Part shown: positions 17,369 to 25,728 of the stretch, piece by piece
Position numbering within the stretch: the first letter of the stretch is position 1
Layout of the letters: each line of letters starts with the position of its first letter
Assembly (NCBI GenBank): GCA_965214585.1
Contig: OZ243957.1
Coordinates: 496,001-560,000, forward strand
DNA: 64,000 nt
From: JAHCHG01 sp965214585
GTDB lineage: Bacteria > Acidobacteriota > Blastocatellia > Pyrinomonadales > Pyrinomonadaceae
Reading direction: 5' to 3'
The notes under the pieces: generated by a model
Told to the model about the DNA's origin: nothing
Database searches by the model: none
The model's input: only the letters and a program-made list of their open reading frames with translations
Made by a program: the position numbers and the translations under genes

Positions 17369-19252
17369 ATGAAATCAAAAATTTTCGCCAGTCTGACAAT
17401 CGTTCTCGCTTCTTGTTTCGCATCTTTCGCGCAAACACAAGCTGCAAACAGTTCCAAAGCCGCTTCAATCGTAAAAACTTCCAACACGAAATTTCTCGCT
17501 GTTTCCGATGTCAAAGAAGGAATGAAGGGAACGGCGTGGACGGTTTTTCGAGGCGACGAGCCGGAACAATTCGACGTTGAAATTCTCGGAATAATTCCCG
17601 GCGCAGTCGGTCCGAAACAGGATATGATCGTCGGGCGAATCTCCGGCGGCGCGGCGGACAGAACGGCGGTTTTTGCCGGGATGAGTGGTTCGCCCGTTTA
17701 CATCGGCGGCAAACTCGTCGGCGCAATCGCGTATAGCTTTCCTTTTTCAAAAGAACCGATTTGCGGAATTACGCCAATCGCGCAGATGATTGATATTTTC
17801 GAGCAGAATAAAGGCACGAATCCGAAAATCAATCCGGGTTTGAACAAAGCGCGTCCCGTTTCGCAAGCGGATTTGAACCCGAAAAGTTTTAGACTCGATT
17901 TGCCCGCGTTAAGATCAGGCTCGATTATTTCGGCGGGCAGAGCAAATTCGGCGTTGAGCGTCGTCGCCGGACAGACTTTTCAGCCGATTGCCACGCCGAT
18001 CAGTTTTAACGGAATCAGTCAGGAAACCCTAAATTATTTTGCTCCGCAGCTTTCCGCTTACGGCTTGCTTCCGATTGCTTCTGTCGGCGGTGCGGCGAAA
18101 ATTACTGCGCTTAAAAAATTTGACGAGAAAACCCTGCTTGGCGGAACGTCCGTCGTGATGCAGCTTGCCCGCGGCGATTATTCGATGTCGGCAAGCGGCA
18201 CGGTAACTTTGCGCGATAATGAGAAAATTTACGCCTTCGGTCATCCGTTTTTGGGTTTAGGAGTTTCGGATTTGCCGATGAGCGAATCGCACGTTGTAAC
18301 GGTTGTGCCGAGCGTCAGTAATTCCTTTAAACTCGCCGTTCCCGATGCGCTCGTCGGCACGATGACGCAGGATCGTTCAACCGGAGTTTACGGAAATTTA
18401 GGGCAGCAGCCGAATATGATTCCGGTCAAATTCAATCTAATTACGAGCCGCAATCAGACTCAGACGCTTAATTTCGAGATTGCCAAAGACGGTTCATTAA
18501 CGCCGCTTCTGCTGAACATCGCCGTTTACAATTCGATTGCCGCAACCGAACGCGGATTGGGCGATTCGACAATCGGCATAAAGGGCGAAATCAAATTGAA
18601 AAATCACGATTCCATTAAATTAGACCGCCGCTTTGCCGGTTCTCAAGCCGCGCAGCTTGCCGGTCTAACGGTTGCAATGCCCGTCAACGTCTTGATGCGA
18701 AGCGGGTTTGAAAATCTGGAAATCACCGGAATAGATTTGAATTTAACTTCGATTGACGAAAGCCGAAACGCCGTTTTAAGCCGCATCGAACTCGATAAAA
18801 ATCAAGTAAAAGCGGGTGAAACCGTCGAAGTCACAGCTTATATCAGAACCGAAACGGGCGAAATGATTTCGCAGAAAATTCCCGTCCAGATTCCTTTTGG
18901 CGCGTCAAACGGAATATTTACGCTTGCCGTCGGCGACGGCGATTCTATTTTAAGCAACGCCGTTTCAAAGCAATTCGTGCCGACAAATCTGAGCGAACTC
19001 GTCGAAACGATCAACGATGTCAGAAAAGATGACCGCCTGTATGTGCAGATTTACCGCGAAACAAAAGGCGCGATCATCGGCGCAAACGAACTGCCGAATC
19101 TGCCGCCGTCCGTTTTGGCGACCTTAAATAATAACCGAATCTCCGGCGAATCGAAACCTTCGGTAAACAGCGTTCTGCTCGAAAAAGCCTTTCCGCCAAA
19201 CGATTTTGTGCTTTCAGGGCAGCAAACTTTGACGATTGAAATTATCAAATAA
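17369..19252 (+). CDS. Secreted SpoIVB-type S55 peptidase domain protein
   Basis: 627 aa with signal peptide (MKSKIFASLTIVLASCFASFAQ). The S55 region runs from VSDVKEGMKGTAWTVFRGDEPEQF through FAGMSGSPVYIGGKLVGAIAY, where SGSP carries the nucleophilic serine; IYAFGHPFLGLG downstream is also conserved in this family. The remaining C-terminal 250 residues are beta-rich and of unknown role. S55 proteins cleave themselves and other periplasmic or forespore targets in sporulating bacteria; in non-sporulating Acidobacteriota the role is unknown. Confidence 0.85.
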   Translation: MKSKIFASLTIVLASCFASFAQTQAANSSKAASIVKTSNTKFLAVSDVKEGMKGTAWTVFRGDEPEQFDVEILGIIPGAVGPKQDMIVGRISGGAADRTAVFAGMSGSPVYIGGKLVGAIAYSFPFSKEPICGITPIAQMIDIFEQNKGTNPKINPGLNKARPVSQADLNPKSFRLDLPALRSGSIISAGRANSALSVVAGQTFQPIATPISFNGISQETLNYFAPQLSAYGLLPIASVGGAAKITALKKFDEKTLLGGTSVVMQLARGDYSMSASGTVTLRDNEKIYAFGHPFLGLGVSDLPMSESHVVTVVPSVSNSFKLAVPDALVGTMTQDRSTGVYGNLGQQPNMIPVKFNLITSRNQTQTLNFEIAKDGSLTPLLLNIAVYNSIAATERGLGDSTIGIKGEIKLKNHDSIKLDRRFAGSQAAQLAGLTVAMPVNVLMRSGFENLEITGIDLNLTSIDESRNAVLSRIELDKNQVKAGETVEVTAYIRTETGEMISQKIPVQIPFGASNGIFTLAVGDGDSILSNAVSKQFVPTNLSELVETINDVRKDDRLYVQIYRETKGAIIGANELPNLPPSVLATLNNNRISGESKPSVNSVLLEKAFPPNDFVLSGQQTLTIEIIK

Positions 19253-19264
19253 TTTATTTGGTAA

Positions 19265-19494
19265 GTAACGGATTTAAAATAAAGTGAAGCGTTTGAGTTT
19301 TTTTGAAAAAGCGGGCGAGAGAGCAACCCTTCCAGACCTTTCAATTTGTTTTTCTTGTTCTACTTTATCTTGAATAGATTATTGCCATTAACTGCTCAAG
19401 AATAAAAAGATCGCAGGTCAGGAAGGGTTGCTCTGCGCCCGCTTTTTATCCTTCTATTTCTCGAATGCAGCTCACTTTATTTTGACTCTGTTAC
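19265..19494. mobile_element. MITE-like element with imperfect terminal inverted repeats and TAA duplication
   Basis: Left end GTAACGGATTTAAAATAAAG and right end, inverted, GTAACAGAGTCAAAATAAAG share about 24 bp with few mismatches. TAA flanks both ends (19262-19264, 19495-19497), as a 3-bp target duplication would. Inside, a strong inverted repeat, AAAAAGCGGGCG plus AGAGAGCAACCCTTCC, pairs with its inverse near 19425-19455. No transposase gene is present, so it would be mobilised in trans. It fills the gap 19253-19572 together with a short-repeat hairpin. Confidence 0.65.
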
Positions 19495-19498
19495 TAAA

Positions 19499-19571
19499 TG
19501 GAAAATCGTAAGTTGAATTATCAATTAAGATATTCAATTTACAATTTACGATTTTCTATTTACCATTAATC
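19499..19571. repeat. Hairpin upstream of the HD-domain gene
   Basis: GGAAAATCGTAAGTTGAAT on the left pairs with ATTCAATTTACAATTTACGA...TTTTC on the right. It ends just before the start codon at 19573 and belongs to the same class of AT-rich intergenic hairpins as those at 15259 and 16090. Confidence 0.5.
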
Positions 19572-19572
19572 T

Positions 19573-20112
19573 ATGAATAATACAGCTAAACTCCTCGAAG
19601 CGGCGCGATTTGCCGCGAAAAAGCACACCGGACAAATGCGGAAAGGCGACGACGCAGAACCTTATATAAATCATCCGCTGGAAGTTGCAAATCTGCTCGC
19701 AAACGTCGGAAAAGTTGAAGATTACGACGTTTTGATCGCCGCCGTTCTGCACGATACGGTTGAAGATACGGATGTTTCAGAAGAGCAGATCGAAGAAATG
19801 TTCGGCGAAAACGTCGCGTCAATCGTGATGGAAGTAACCGACGATAAATCTCTGTCGAAAGCCGAACGCAAACAAAAGCAGGTCGAACACGCGCCCGATC
19901 TTTCCGACGGCGCAAAACAATTGAAAATGTGTGACAAGATCAGCAATATCCGCGACGTGATGGAAAATCCGCCCGCCGGTTGGTCGAAGGAAAGACGGCT
20001 CGATTATATCGAATGGGGCGAAAAAGTTATGAAAGGTCTGCGCGGGGCGAACGAAAATCTGGAAAAGCATTTTGACGAATTGGTTGAAAAAGCCAAAAAT
20101 TCGGTAAAATGA
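19573..20112 (+). CDS. HD-domain (p)ppGpp hydrolase-like protein
   Basis: 179 aa. Helices carry the HD phosphohydrolase motifs of the RelA/SpoT hydrolase domain: FAAKKHTGQMRKG, YINHPLEVANLLA, AVLHDTVEDTDV and the later KMCDKISNIRDV. It is a single-domain protein without synthetase, TGS or ACT regions, like small alarmone hydrolases (MESH1 type). Its nucleotide substrate is inferred from the family. Followed at once by a palindromic repeat. Confidence 0.85.
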   Translation: MNNTAKLLEAARFAAKKHTGQMRKGDDAEPYINHPLEVANLLANVGKVEDYDVLIAAVLHDTVEDTDVSEEQIEEMFGENVASIVMEVTDDKSLSKAERKQKQVEHAPDLSDGAKQLKMCDKISNIRDVMENPPAGWSKERRLDYIEWGEKVMKGLRGANENLEKHFDELVEKAKNSVK

Positions 20113-20117
20113 AGTTG

Positions 20118-20189
20118 TAAGAGTAACGCCTTTAGGTGTGAAACCGCCAGCGAAGCGCGGCGAAATCACCACTAAAGGCGTTACTCTTA
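20118..20189. repeat. Hairpin with 20-bp arms after the HD gene
   Basis: TAAGAGTAACGCCTTTAGGTG at its left end is nearly exactly inverted at 20167-20189. The inner part (GCCAGCGAAGCGCGGCG) is GC-rich and itself partly self-complementary. A REP-like element or terminator between convergent genes; the lack of a T-run favours REP. Confidence 0.6.
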
Positions 20190-20208
20190 CCGTTATAAAT
20201 AACTGTCT

Positions 20209-20589
20209 TCAAGATTTTTTTATCTGCTTACCAAGTTCGTTCGGATCGAAATAAGCGTAAAAGCGCGTTATTTTGTCGTTTTCGACTTCGAGAATGCTCA
20301 CGCCCTCGTATTCAAAATTGCTGCCGCCCGAAGTCGAACCTTTTGTCGTCCATTCGAGCGCGGCTTTGTCGTCCGTGATTATTTTATTTTTAAAGCTCGA
20401 ACTTACCTGATCGAAATTTTCCCGATACATTTTCCAGAATTCTTTCGGACTTTCCGATTTTTCGTTGGCAATTACGACGTTTCCGATTTCGCAATCATCG
20501 CTGAAAAGACTCGTGATCGTTTCCAAATCTCTTTCCGACTCCAGTTTTTTTAACGCTTCTATAAATTTCTCGGCTGTTTTTCCCGCCAT
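20209..20589 (-). CDS. SnoaL/NTF2-like domain protein
   Basis: 126 aa. FIEALKKLESERDLETITSLFSDDCEI begins a typical NTF2-like fold, followed by the FWKMYRENFDQVSSSFKN helix and strands ending VSILEVENDKITRFYAYFDP. Proteins of this kind are small cone-shaped binding proteins or minor enzymes; no catalytic residue can be assigned. Soluble, without signal peptide. Confidence 0.8.
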   Translation of the reverse strand: MAGKTAEKFIEALKKLESERDLETITSLFSDDCEIGNVVIANEKSESPKEFWKMYRENFDQVSSSFKNKIITDDKAALEWTTKGSTSGGSNFEYEGVSILEVENDKITRFYAYFDPNELGKQIKKS

Positions 20590-20772
20590 AACTTTTTTAC
20601 CTTCCCTTTTTTGATTTTTTAATTTGTAAAATTTGTATAAACAGAATCTGATATGCGCCGATGTTAGTCAAGTTTGACCTTGATTTTTAACATTAAATTT
20701 TTCGCTTGCGTGAGCGCGGACGAATTTCTTCGCTGTAAATTTATAATTTCTATCTTGCGCCCGACTTTATTT

Positions 20773-21243
20773 TTACGGCTCTTCATAACCTACGGCTTCG
20801 AGTTTTAGACGAGAATCGGCGGGGTTTGCCGAAAAATACAAACCGCCTTTTCGCTCAGAATCGGGCGGCACATAATCGAGCGTAACCTGCGCGGTTTCGG
20901 TTTCTTTGCCGTTTTGAACGAGCGAGCCTTTGATAACGGCTTGTGAAGCGGTCTGATTTCCGGCGTTTTTCACTTTGAACAATACTAAATATCCGGTTTC
21001 TACCTGTCTGATATTCTCTTTTACAACGATCAGATCGGGCGGCGATTCGGCTGCATTAAACTTGTTGTAAAGCACAAAGCCGATTACGCCGACGACCAGA
21101 ACAAAACCGATTCCCGCCATAATCCATTCTAAAACCGGCGTTTGTTTTTTCTCATTTTTATTGTCCCGATCTTCGTCCGAACCGTTTTCGGAATCATCAT
21201 TTTTATATCCGGCATCTGTATCGCCCGTTTGATTATTTGCCAT
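20773..21243 (-). CDS. TIGR02588 family protein
   Basis: 156 aa. An acidic, low-complexity N-terminus (about 30 residues) is followed by one transmembrane helix (LEWIMAGIGFVLVVGVIGFVL) and an extracytoplasmic beta domain (VETGYLVLFKVKNAGNQTA) that looks like an Ig-type fold. It matches TIGR02588 and lies directly downstream of a TIGR02587 gene; the two families are regularly adjacent. Their function is not established. Confidence 0.75.
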   Translation of the reverse strand: MANNQTGDTDAGYKNDDSENGSDEDRDNKNEKKQTPVLEWIMAGIGFVLVVGVIGFVLYNKFNAAESPPDLIVVKENIRQVETGYLVLFKVKNAGNQTASQAVIKGSLVQNGKETETAQVTLDYVPPDSERKGGLYFSANPADSRLKLEAVGYEEP

Positions 21244-21256
21244 TTTTTTCTCCGTT

Positions 21257-22114
21257 TTACAAAATCAGACGCGCCGCCGCCGCGCCTAGTGCGCCGGGAA
21301 AACTCAGGACAATCACCGCTTTGACAATTTCCAGATTTCCGCTTCCGTCAATTCTCCCGAAAGTCCAGAGCAGATACAAACAGATCAGCAAAACGACGGC
21401 GTATCCGACAATCGTGTAGCGCAGAAAAACGCTGAAAATCGAAGCGTTTTCCGGCATTTCTTCCTGACCGCGAAATTCGATCACATAAACGAATGCGTGC
21501 ATCATCAAAACGGATACGACGGCGAGCGCGGCAATCTGCCAATCAATCATTTTATACGAAAGCAGAATTATTTCTTCCGTCGGCGCAATGTTCATTGAAA
21601 TAAGCAGCGCACCGATAATCATTAAGACGATTTCCCCGATATAACGCTCGAACCGGCTCTTATCTTCCATTCGCTTTTGATATTTGGAATCGCCGCCAAG
21701 TTGACTTTGAGCATACAACGCGCCGAAAGCGCACATTGCGGCTTGAACCGAAATTTTTCCGATGATCTCATCGGCGGACATTTCAAAATTGATTACATTA
21801 AATATCGAGAGAATCAAAATCGAGGCGGCAAACCCGACGGCGTAAGCGACAAAGGCATCCACCACGTCATCTTTTAAATCATTTGTCTGCTCGTAACCGT
21901 CAAAATAAGAAAGCGCGATGAGCAGCGGAAAAGCGAGAAACATAAACAGGGCGAGCCGGAATCTGTCCATATAAAAACCGAGATGCCACATTTCCATCGT
22001 CATCAAAATCGGAATCGAAAATAAAACGGCTCCGCCGAAAGCACGCGCCAAACCGAACAGAAATTTTTTTCCGGGAGATAAATTCTCTTCTTTCGGTGTT
22101 GATTTTTCAGACAT
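21257..22114 (-). CDS. TIGR02587 family membrane protein
   Basis: 285 aa with about seven hydrophobic segments. The start LFGLARAFGGAVLFSIPILMTMEMW and the following FPLLIALSYFDGYEQT are typical of TIGR02587. The stop is 13 bp upstream of the TIGR02588 start, so the two genes are probably one operon. Function unknown; an ion or lipid transport role cannot be shown from sequence. Confidence 0.78.
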   Translation of the reverse strand: MSEKSTPKEENLSPGKKFLFGLARAFGGAVLFSIPILMTMEMWHLGFYMDRFRLALFMFLAFPLLIALSYFDGYEQTNDLKDDVVDAFVAYAVGFAASILILSIFNVINFEMSADEIIGKISVQAAMCAFGALYAQSQLGGDSKYQKRMEDKSRFERYIGEIVLMIIGALLISMNIAPTEEIILLSYKMIDWQIAALAVVSVLMMHAFVYVIEFRGQEEMPENASIFSVFLRYTIVGYAVVLLICLYLLWTFGRIDGSGNLEIVKAVIVLSFPGALGAAAARLIL

Positions 22115-22278
22115 AAAATAATCCGTTTTTCATTATCTCAATTTCCCGGAGATTTTGAAAACCGGACACGCCGTCTTTCCGCAAACGATTTTGTGCAGAA
22201 TATTTTCCTCTAAGATTTGAAAAGATTTTGTAGAAGCCGGATGGAAATTTGTATGAGAAACCGCATAATTTTATGCAG

Positions 22279-22938
22279 TTATTCCGCCCTGAATATAAAA
22301 ATATCGTCTTCGATCTGCGCGTAGGAAACGCCGAAATATTCTGACAGCCAGCCGAAAGTTTCAACCGAATAAAAACAAATGTGCGTTCGGTCATTTTTGT
22401 AGTGCCAATCGGAAAAATCTGTCAAATCGTTATAAATCTGTGTCATCACGGCGAGAACGCCGTTTTGTTTTAACATTGCAAACAAATCTTCAAGTTCACG
22501 CAAAGGTTCGCGCAAATGTTCAAAAACTTCCGTCGAAACGATAAAATCGTATTTTCCTTCAAGCACGGATTTATTCGTTTGATAAAACAAATCGTAGATT
22601 TCCATCTGAAAACCGGCAGCTTCTAAAATTTCAGCCAATAAAGGTGTCGAACCGCTGCCGAAATCCAGACCGCTTGCGCCTTTGGCAAAACGCGCCTTTA
22701 TCGGTTCGGCGATTCGCTGCAAAAACTGTCTGTATCCGGCATCATTCGGATCGTTGTCGTGTTCTTCATACCGCGCTTTTTCGACTTGTTTTGAAACGTG
22801 AAATCTCTTAGGCACAAAAATAATCGAGCATACTTTACAACGCCTGTATGCCCGAAATTTATCTCTGAAAAAGAATTGGTTATTTTTTGATTCGCACAAT
22901 AAACATCGGATCGAATTTTTTTCTTCGGTTAATTTCAC
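22279..22938 (-). CDS. Class I SAM-dependent methyltransferase with N-terminal zinc ribbon
   Basis: 219 aa if started at the GTG at 22938; an upstream ATG at 22992 lies within an attC site and is unlikely. The N-terminus has CLLC and CKVC spaced as a zinc ribbon, then GLDFGSGSTPLLAEIL (SAM motif I), and FIVSTEVFEHLREP. This matches a family of two-domain methyltransferases whose substrates are unknown. The GTG lies 13-15 bp from the edge of the last attC site, so this is either a final cassette without its own attC or the original chromosomal flank of the integron. Confidence 0.75.
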   Translation of the reverse strand: MKLTEEKNSIRCLLCESKNNQFFFRDKFRAYRRCKVCSIIFVPKRFHVSKQVEKARYEEHDNDPNDAGYRQFLQRIAEPIKARFAKGASGLDFGSGSTPLLAEILEAAGFQMEIYDLFYQTNKSVLEGKYDFIVSTEVFEHLREPLRELEDLFAMLKQNGVLAVMTQIYNDLTDFSDWHYKNDRTHICFYSVETFGWLSEYFGVSYAQIEDDIFIFRAE

Positions 22939-22950
22939 TAAAATTACTTT

Positions 22951-23063
22951 GAGAACGGCGGAACTGACGCAGGGCGAAACCGCTATGCACAACTCCGAGT
23001 TTCCACAAAAGACGCTGATAATAAAGTCGCTGCCCGCGCCCTCACGTCCTTGATTTGTTCGCT
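22951..23063 (-). repeat. attC site 20 (distal end of the array)
   Basis: Long-type attC. The inner arms GACGCAGGGCGAAACC and CGCGCCCTCACGTCC pair imperfectly; the left R box (AGAAC) is degenerate compared with the right GTTCGCT. This degeneration fits the oldest position in the array. Confidence 0.85.
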
Positions 23064-23495
23064 TCTGCCGTTATTTTCAAAGGGGTTATGTTCAAAAACT
23101 CTCTCGGCGTGATTACTTCTACTCCGCGAAATGGATTCAAAACCAGCAAATCTTTGTCGCCTGTTACCAAAAAATCAGCGTTGCCGTCAACCGCCAACTC
23201 AAGCAGTTTATCATCTTTCGGGTCGCGGCAAGCTGTGATTGTTTGATTGACTTCAATCATCTCAGCGACTTTCAAAAAATTCACCATAAAACGCATTCGT
23301 TCGTCGTGCGTTACATACTTATCAAATTTCAAACGGTTCAGAACGTCGGCTAATTCCAACAACACCGGAACGGAAACCAAAACCGTGCCGTTATCCAGAA
23401 GTTTGTCAAACGATCTTCGTGGAATCTCCCGCCAGCAAAGCCGCACTAACAAGCACGTTATTATCAAAGACACCGCGCAACTGTTCATTATTCAT
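23042..23495 (-). pseudogene. Cassette 20: PIN-domain toxin, frameshifted
   Basis: The start ATG at 23495 overlaps the antitoxin stop and gives GVFDNNVLVSAALLAGDS, a normal PIN N-terminus with the first acidic residue, but the frame closes about 10 codons later. The rest (PRRSFDKLLDNGTVLVSVPV through RDPKDDKLLELAVDGNADFLVTGD) continues in the neighbouring frame. The junction lies near 23425-23432, at GGGAGATTCC, and needs a shift of one base. The second half keeps the acidic residues of the nuclease site. The stop codon lies inside the attC. Probably an inactive toxin. Confidence 0.8.
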
Positions 23496-23718
23496 CAGCT
23501 AAAAGCGATTCCAGAATTTCCGGCGTTAAACCTCTATTTTGAGCGTTACGACTTATCTCGTCCATCGTTCGCTTCAAAGAATCAATATCGGCTTCGGCGT
23601 AGTGTTTCAGCCAGCTTCCGAATAGTGCTTGTAATTTCTGTTTGTCAATCTGCGGCGCGTCGTTATAAAAACGAGCAATATCAGATTCAACTTGTAATGT
23701 AATGGCTTCCGTCAACAT
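23488..23718 (-). CDS. Cassette 20: antitoxin paired with PIN toxin
   Basis: 76 aa from the ATG at 23718 (an upstream ATG at 23736 would add six residues). MLTEAITLQVESDIARFYND resembles the N-terminal strand-helix of short antitoxins found beside PIN toxins in cyanobacteria and others; the tail LTPEILESLLADE is also typical. The stop overlaps the toxin start. The gene is intact although the toxin is frameshifted. Confidence 0.7.
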   Translation of the reverse strand: MLTEAITLQVESDIARFYNDAPQIDKQKLQALFGSWLKHYAEADIDSLKRTMDEISRNAQNRGLTPEILESLLADE

Positions 23719-23777
23719 AAAAAATCTCCTCAACAATCAGTATGATCTTATTATACCGATGTTAGAAACCGAGAGGA

Positions 23778-23892
23778 AGCGAACGACTGAGATGACGTGG
23801 GGCGAAACCGAATACGCGCAAGTTTAAGTTCACCAAAAAACGCGATAACAAAGTCGCTGCCCGCGCCGTCCGCGTCCATTGATTTGTTATGT
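23778..23892 (-). repeat. attC site 19
   Basis: R boxes AGCGAAC (left) and GTTATGT (right); arms GATGACGTGGGGCGAAACC and CGCCGTCCGCGTCCATTG. The right R box supplies the stop codon of the cassette-19 toxin. Confidence 0.9.
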
Positions 23893-24228
23893 CCCGCCGA
23901 TGATTTCATTCAACCCTTCGATGATTGTTTCAAGTTCTTCGTCCGACGCTGTGCCGATTTTCTTTCCCAAGCGTTGCGTTGAAAGCGTCCGAATCTGACT
24001 GATTTTCACCCACGATTTTTTAGGCAGTTTCGGGTCGGACAACTCAAAAGTCAACGGGAAACTTGCACTCGGTTGTTGGCTGGTTAGGACAACGGCAATA
24101 ACTGTTCCCGAACGGTCATTAAAAACATTCTCACTCAAAATCAGCACGGGACGCGAACCCGATTGCTCGTGTCCAAGTGTCGGGTCAAGACTCGCCCAAA
24201 TAATGCTGCCTCTCAGTATTCGAGCCAT
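23887..24228 (-). CDS. Cassette 19: MazF/PemK-family toxin
   Basis: 113 aa. ILRGSIIWASLDPTLGHEQSGSRPVLILSENVFN is the characteristic MazF start (RGxIxWxxLxPxxGxEQxGxRPxLV), followed by VIAVVLTSQ and VKISQIRTLSTQRLGKKIG. MazF enzymes cleave mRNA at short sequence motifs. The stop codon lies inside the attC site, so the protein length is set by the recombination site. It overlaps the antitoxin gene by 16 bp. Confidence 0.9.
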   Translation of the reverse strand: MARILRGSIIWASLDPTLGHEQSGSRPVLILSENVFNDRSGTVIAVVLTSQQPSASFPLTFELSDPKLPKKSWVKISQIRTLSTQRLGKKIGTASDEELETIIEGLNEIIGGT

Positions 24229-24455
24229 TCTTCCGCCTCGCTTGCCAATCCCAAATCGGCTAAAGATTGTTCTTCAGTTTTATTCAGTTTGGCACATTCC
24301 CGCGCTAGACGATTGCTGTCAAGGCGCGAAATTTTTTCTTCAACGGCTGACTGAACAGCTTGACTGCGATTTGAGAAAACACGCTCTTTTACAAGGCGGT
24401 CAACTTTTTTCAGAAGATTTGATTCGATAGAAATTGTAACTTTTGCGACACTCAT
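24213..24455 (-). CDS. Cassette 19: ribbon-helix-helix antitoxin
   Basis: 80 aa from the ATG at 24455. AKVTISIESNLLKKVDRLVKERVFSNRSQAVQSAVEE is a typical ribbon-helix-helix DNA-binding domain; the tail EEQSLADLGLASEAEEWLEY would wrap the MazF partner. The pair forms a complete toxin-antitoxin module in one cassette. Confidence 0.85.
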   Translation of the reverse strand: MSVAKVTISIESNLLKKVDRLVKERVFSNRSQAVQSAVEEKISRLDSNRLARECAKLNKTEEQSLADLGLASEAEEWLEY

Positions 24456-24512
24456 AATCAAAGTAATACTATTAGTCATACCAAAAGTCAATTCTAATTT
24501 TAAAGAATAGGG

Positions 24513-24628
24513 TCATAACGATTGAAATGACGTGGGGCGAAACCGTTTACACGCAACTCCGAGCTAAAAAGACACCTTCGATAACGAAGTCGCTGCCCGC
24601 GCCGTCCGCGTCCATTGACTTGTTAGAT
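24513..24628 (-). repeat. attC site 18
   Basis: R boxes TCATAAC and GTTAGAT; arms AATGACGTGGGGCGAAACC and CGCCGTCCGCGTCCATTG. The GTTAGAT/ATCTAAC box fits the classical RYYYAAC consensus. Confidence 0.9.
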
Positions 24629-24686
24629 GTTCTTTTTCGGGACAACAGGCTTGCTAACCCAAAGGTGATTTCTTCAGCTTTTCAAG

Positions 24687-25238
24687 TTACTGTTTCTGCA
24701 ACTCTTGGTCTAATGTAAATTCTTTCTTTTTATTGTCTATAACTTTTTGCCCTGTAATTTTTCCAGCTTCAACTTTGATAATAATATCACGCTCATAAAT
24801 TGAACCGTAACCCATATGAACATAGGTAAGCTGTTTACCTTCGGGAACACGCAACTCGCCAGTAAACCAAGTTGCTGAAACTCTGTTTTTGACAGCCTTA
24901 TCACCGAATAACTCTTTCAGGTCAGCTTTACGGCAAAGCGGCGGCTCTGTTTCAGTTCCAGAGTTACAAAGCCACGAATCAAGACCGCGTAAAAACAACT
25001 CATCGCTGTCAATTTCCCAAATCGCCACATAACCGCGCCAATTGCCGCTACTTGTTTCGTGAGGATAGATATAAAACTTAGGTCTGTCTTTTTCGTTTTT
25101 ATAATAGCTTTCAAGCGGATTTGAAAAAAGGTTAAGAACTTTATTGTCGTGAATGAGAATGTCTGGGGCTTGCGCGGTAGCAAACACAAAGGTAGAAAAC
25201 GACATTAACAAAAAAGCTATTAAGAAAAGATTTCGCAT
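24687..25238 (-). CDS. Cassette 18: secreted protein of unknown function
   Basis: 183 aa from the ATG at 25238, which starts a clear signal peptide (MRNLFLIAFLLMSFSTFVFA). The mature part contains WRGYVAIWEIDSDELFLRGL and CRKADLKELFGDKAVKNRVSATWFTGELRVPEGK, a beta-rich arrangement I cannot place in a family. It has no partner gene, so it is unlikely to be an addiction module. Sole gene in its cassette. Confidence 0.7.
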   Translation of the reverse strand: MRNLFLIAFLLMSFSTFVFATAQAPDILIHDNKVLNLFSNPLESYYKNEKDRPKFYIYPHETSSGNWRGYVAIWEIDSDELFLRGLDSWLCNSGTETEPPLCRKADLKELFGDKAVKNRVSATWFTGELRVPEGKQLTYVHMGYGSIYERDIIIKVEAGKITGQKVIDNKKKEFTLDQELQKQ

Positions 25239-25281
25239 AAAATAACTCTCCAAGACAAAACATTGACGCAAGAAAAAGAAC

Positions 25282-25395
25282 ATCTAACGATTGAGATGAC
25301 GTGGGGCGAAACTGCCACCACGCAAGTTTAGGGTAAAAAACACCTTCGATAATAAAGCTGTTGCCCGCGCCCTCACGTCCATTGATTTGTTATGC
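25282..25395 (-). repeat. attC site 17
   Basis: R boxes ATCTAAC and GTTATGC; arms GATGACGTGGGGCGAAAC and GCGCCCTCACGTCCATTG. Confidence 0.9.
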
Positions 25396-25404
25396 CTTCC
25401 ATTG

Positions 25405-25728
25405 CTACAAATCAAGCTGTGTTTTGATGGCTTGCTCGACTTTTTTCAAGTCTGCCGCCGACAGTTTGCCCTCCATATTCGTCAGGCGCAATTTACTAAC
25501 GGTTGTTAGTTAGTCGGCAATCGCCTTGCTCTGCTTTGCATTGAGCATCACATACGCTTCACTTGGAAAAAGTTTGTCAATGTTTGATGTTAGCGGAACG
25601 ACTTGCACTCGGTTCAGATGTTTGTTTGCGGCATCGTTGCTGACAATCACGGCGGGACGTTGCTTTTCAATCTCGCCGCCAACCGAAGGCGTATTGAATT
25701 TCACCCACCAGACTTCACCGCGTTTCAT
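25405..25728 (-). pseudogene. Cassette 17: MazF/PemK toxin with an in-frame nonsense codon
   Basis: MKRGEVWWVKFNTPSVGGEIEKQRPAVIVSND and RVQVVPLTSNIDKLFPSEAYV show a MazF-family toxin. The frame stops at TAA (25510-25512) after residue 72, but the same frame then continues LTTVSKLRLTNMEGKLSAAD to a TAG at 25405, exactly the C-terminal helix expected. A single C-to-T change (CAA to TAA) would explain it. The truncated product lacks about 34 residues and is probably inactive. Overlaps the antitoxin by 14 bp. Confidence 0.85.

Noticed and set aside
20118..20189. Intrinsic terminator after the HD gene
   Set aside because: The strong hairpin lacks a following T-run on either strand; a REP-type repeat fits better.
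24527..24718. Short plus-strand frames with similar peptides (ITKSLPAPSASIDL) at several sites, e.g. 24527, 23797, 27671
   Set aside because: They are translations of attC arms and recur only because the attC sites are similar.
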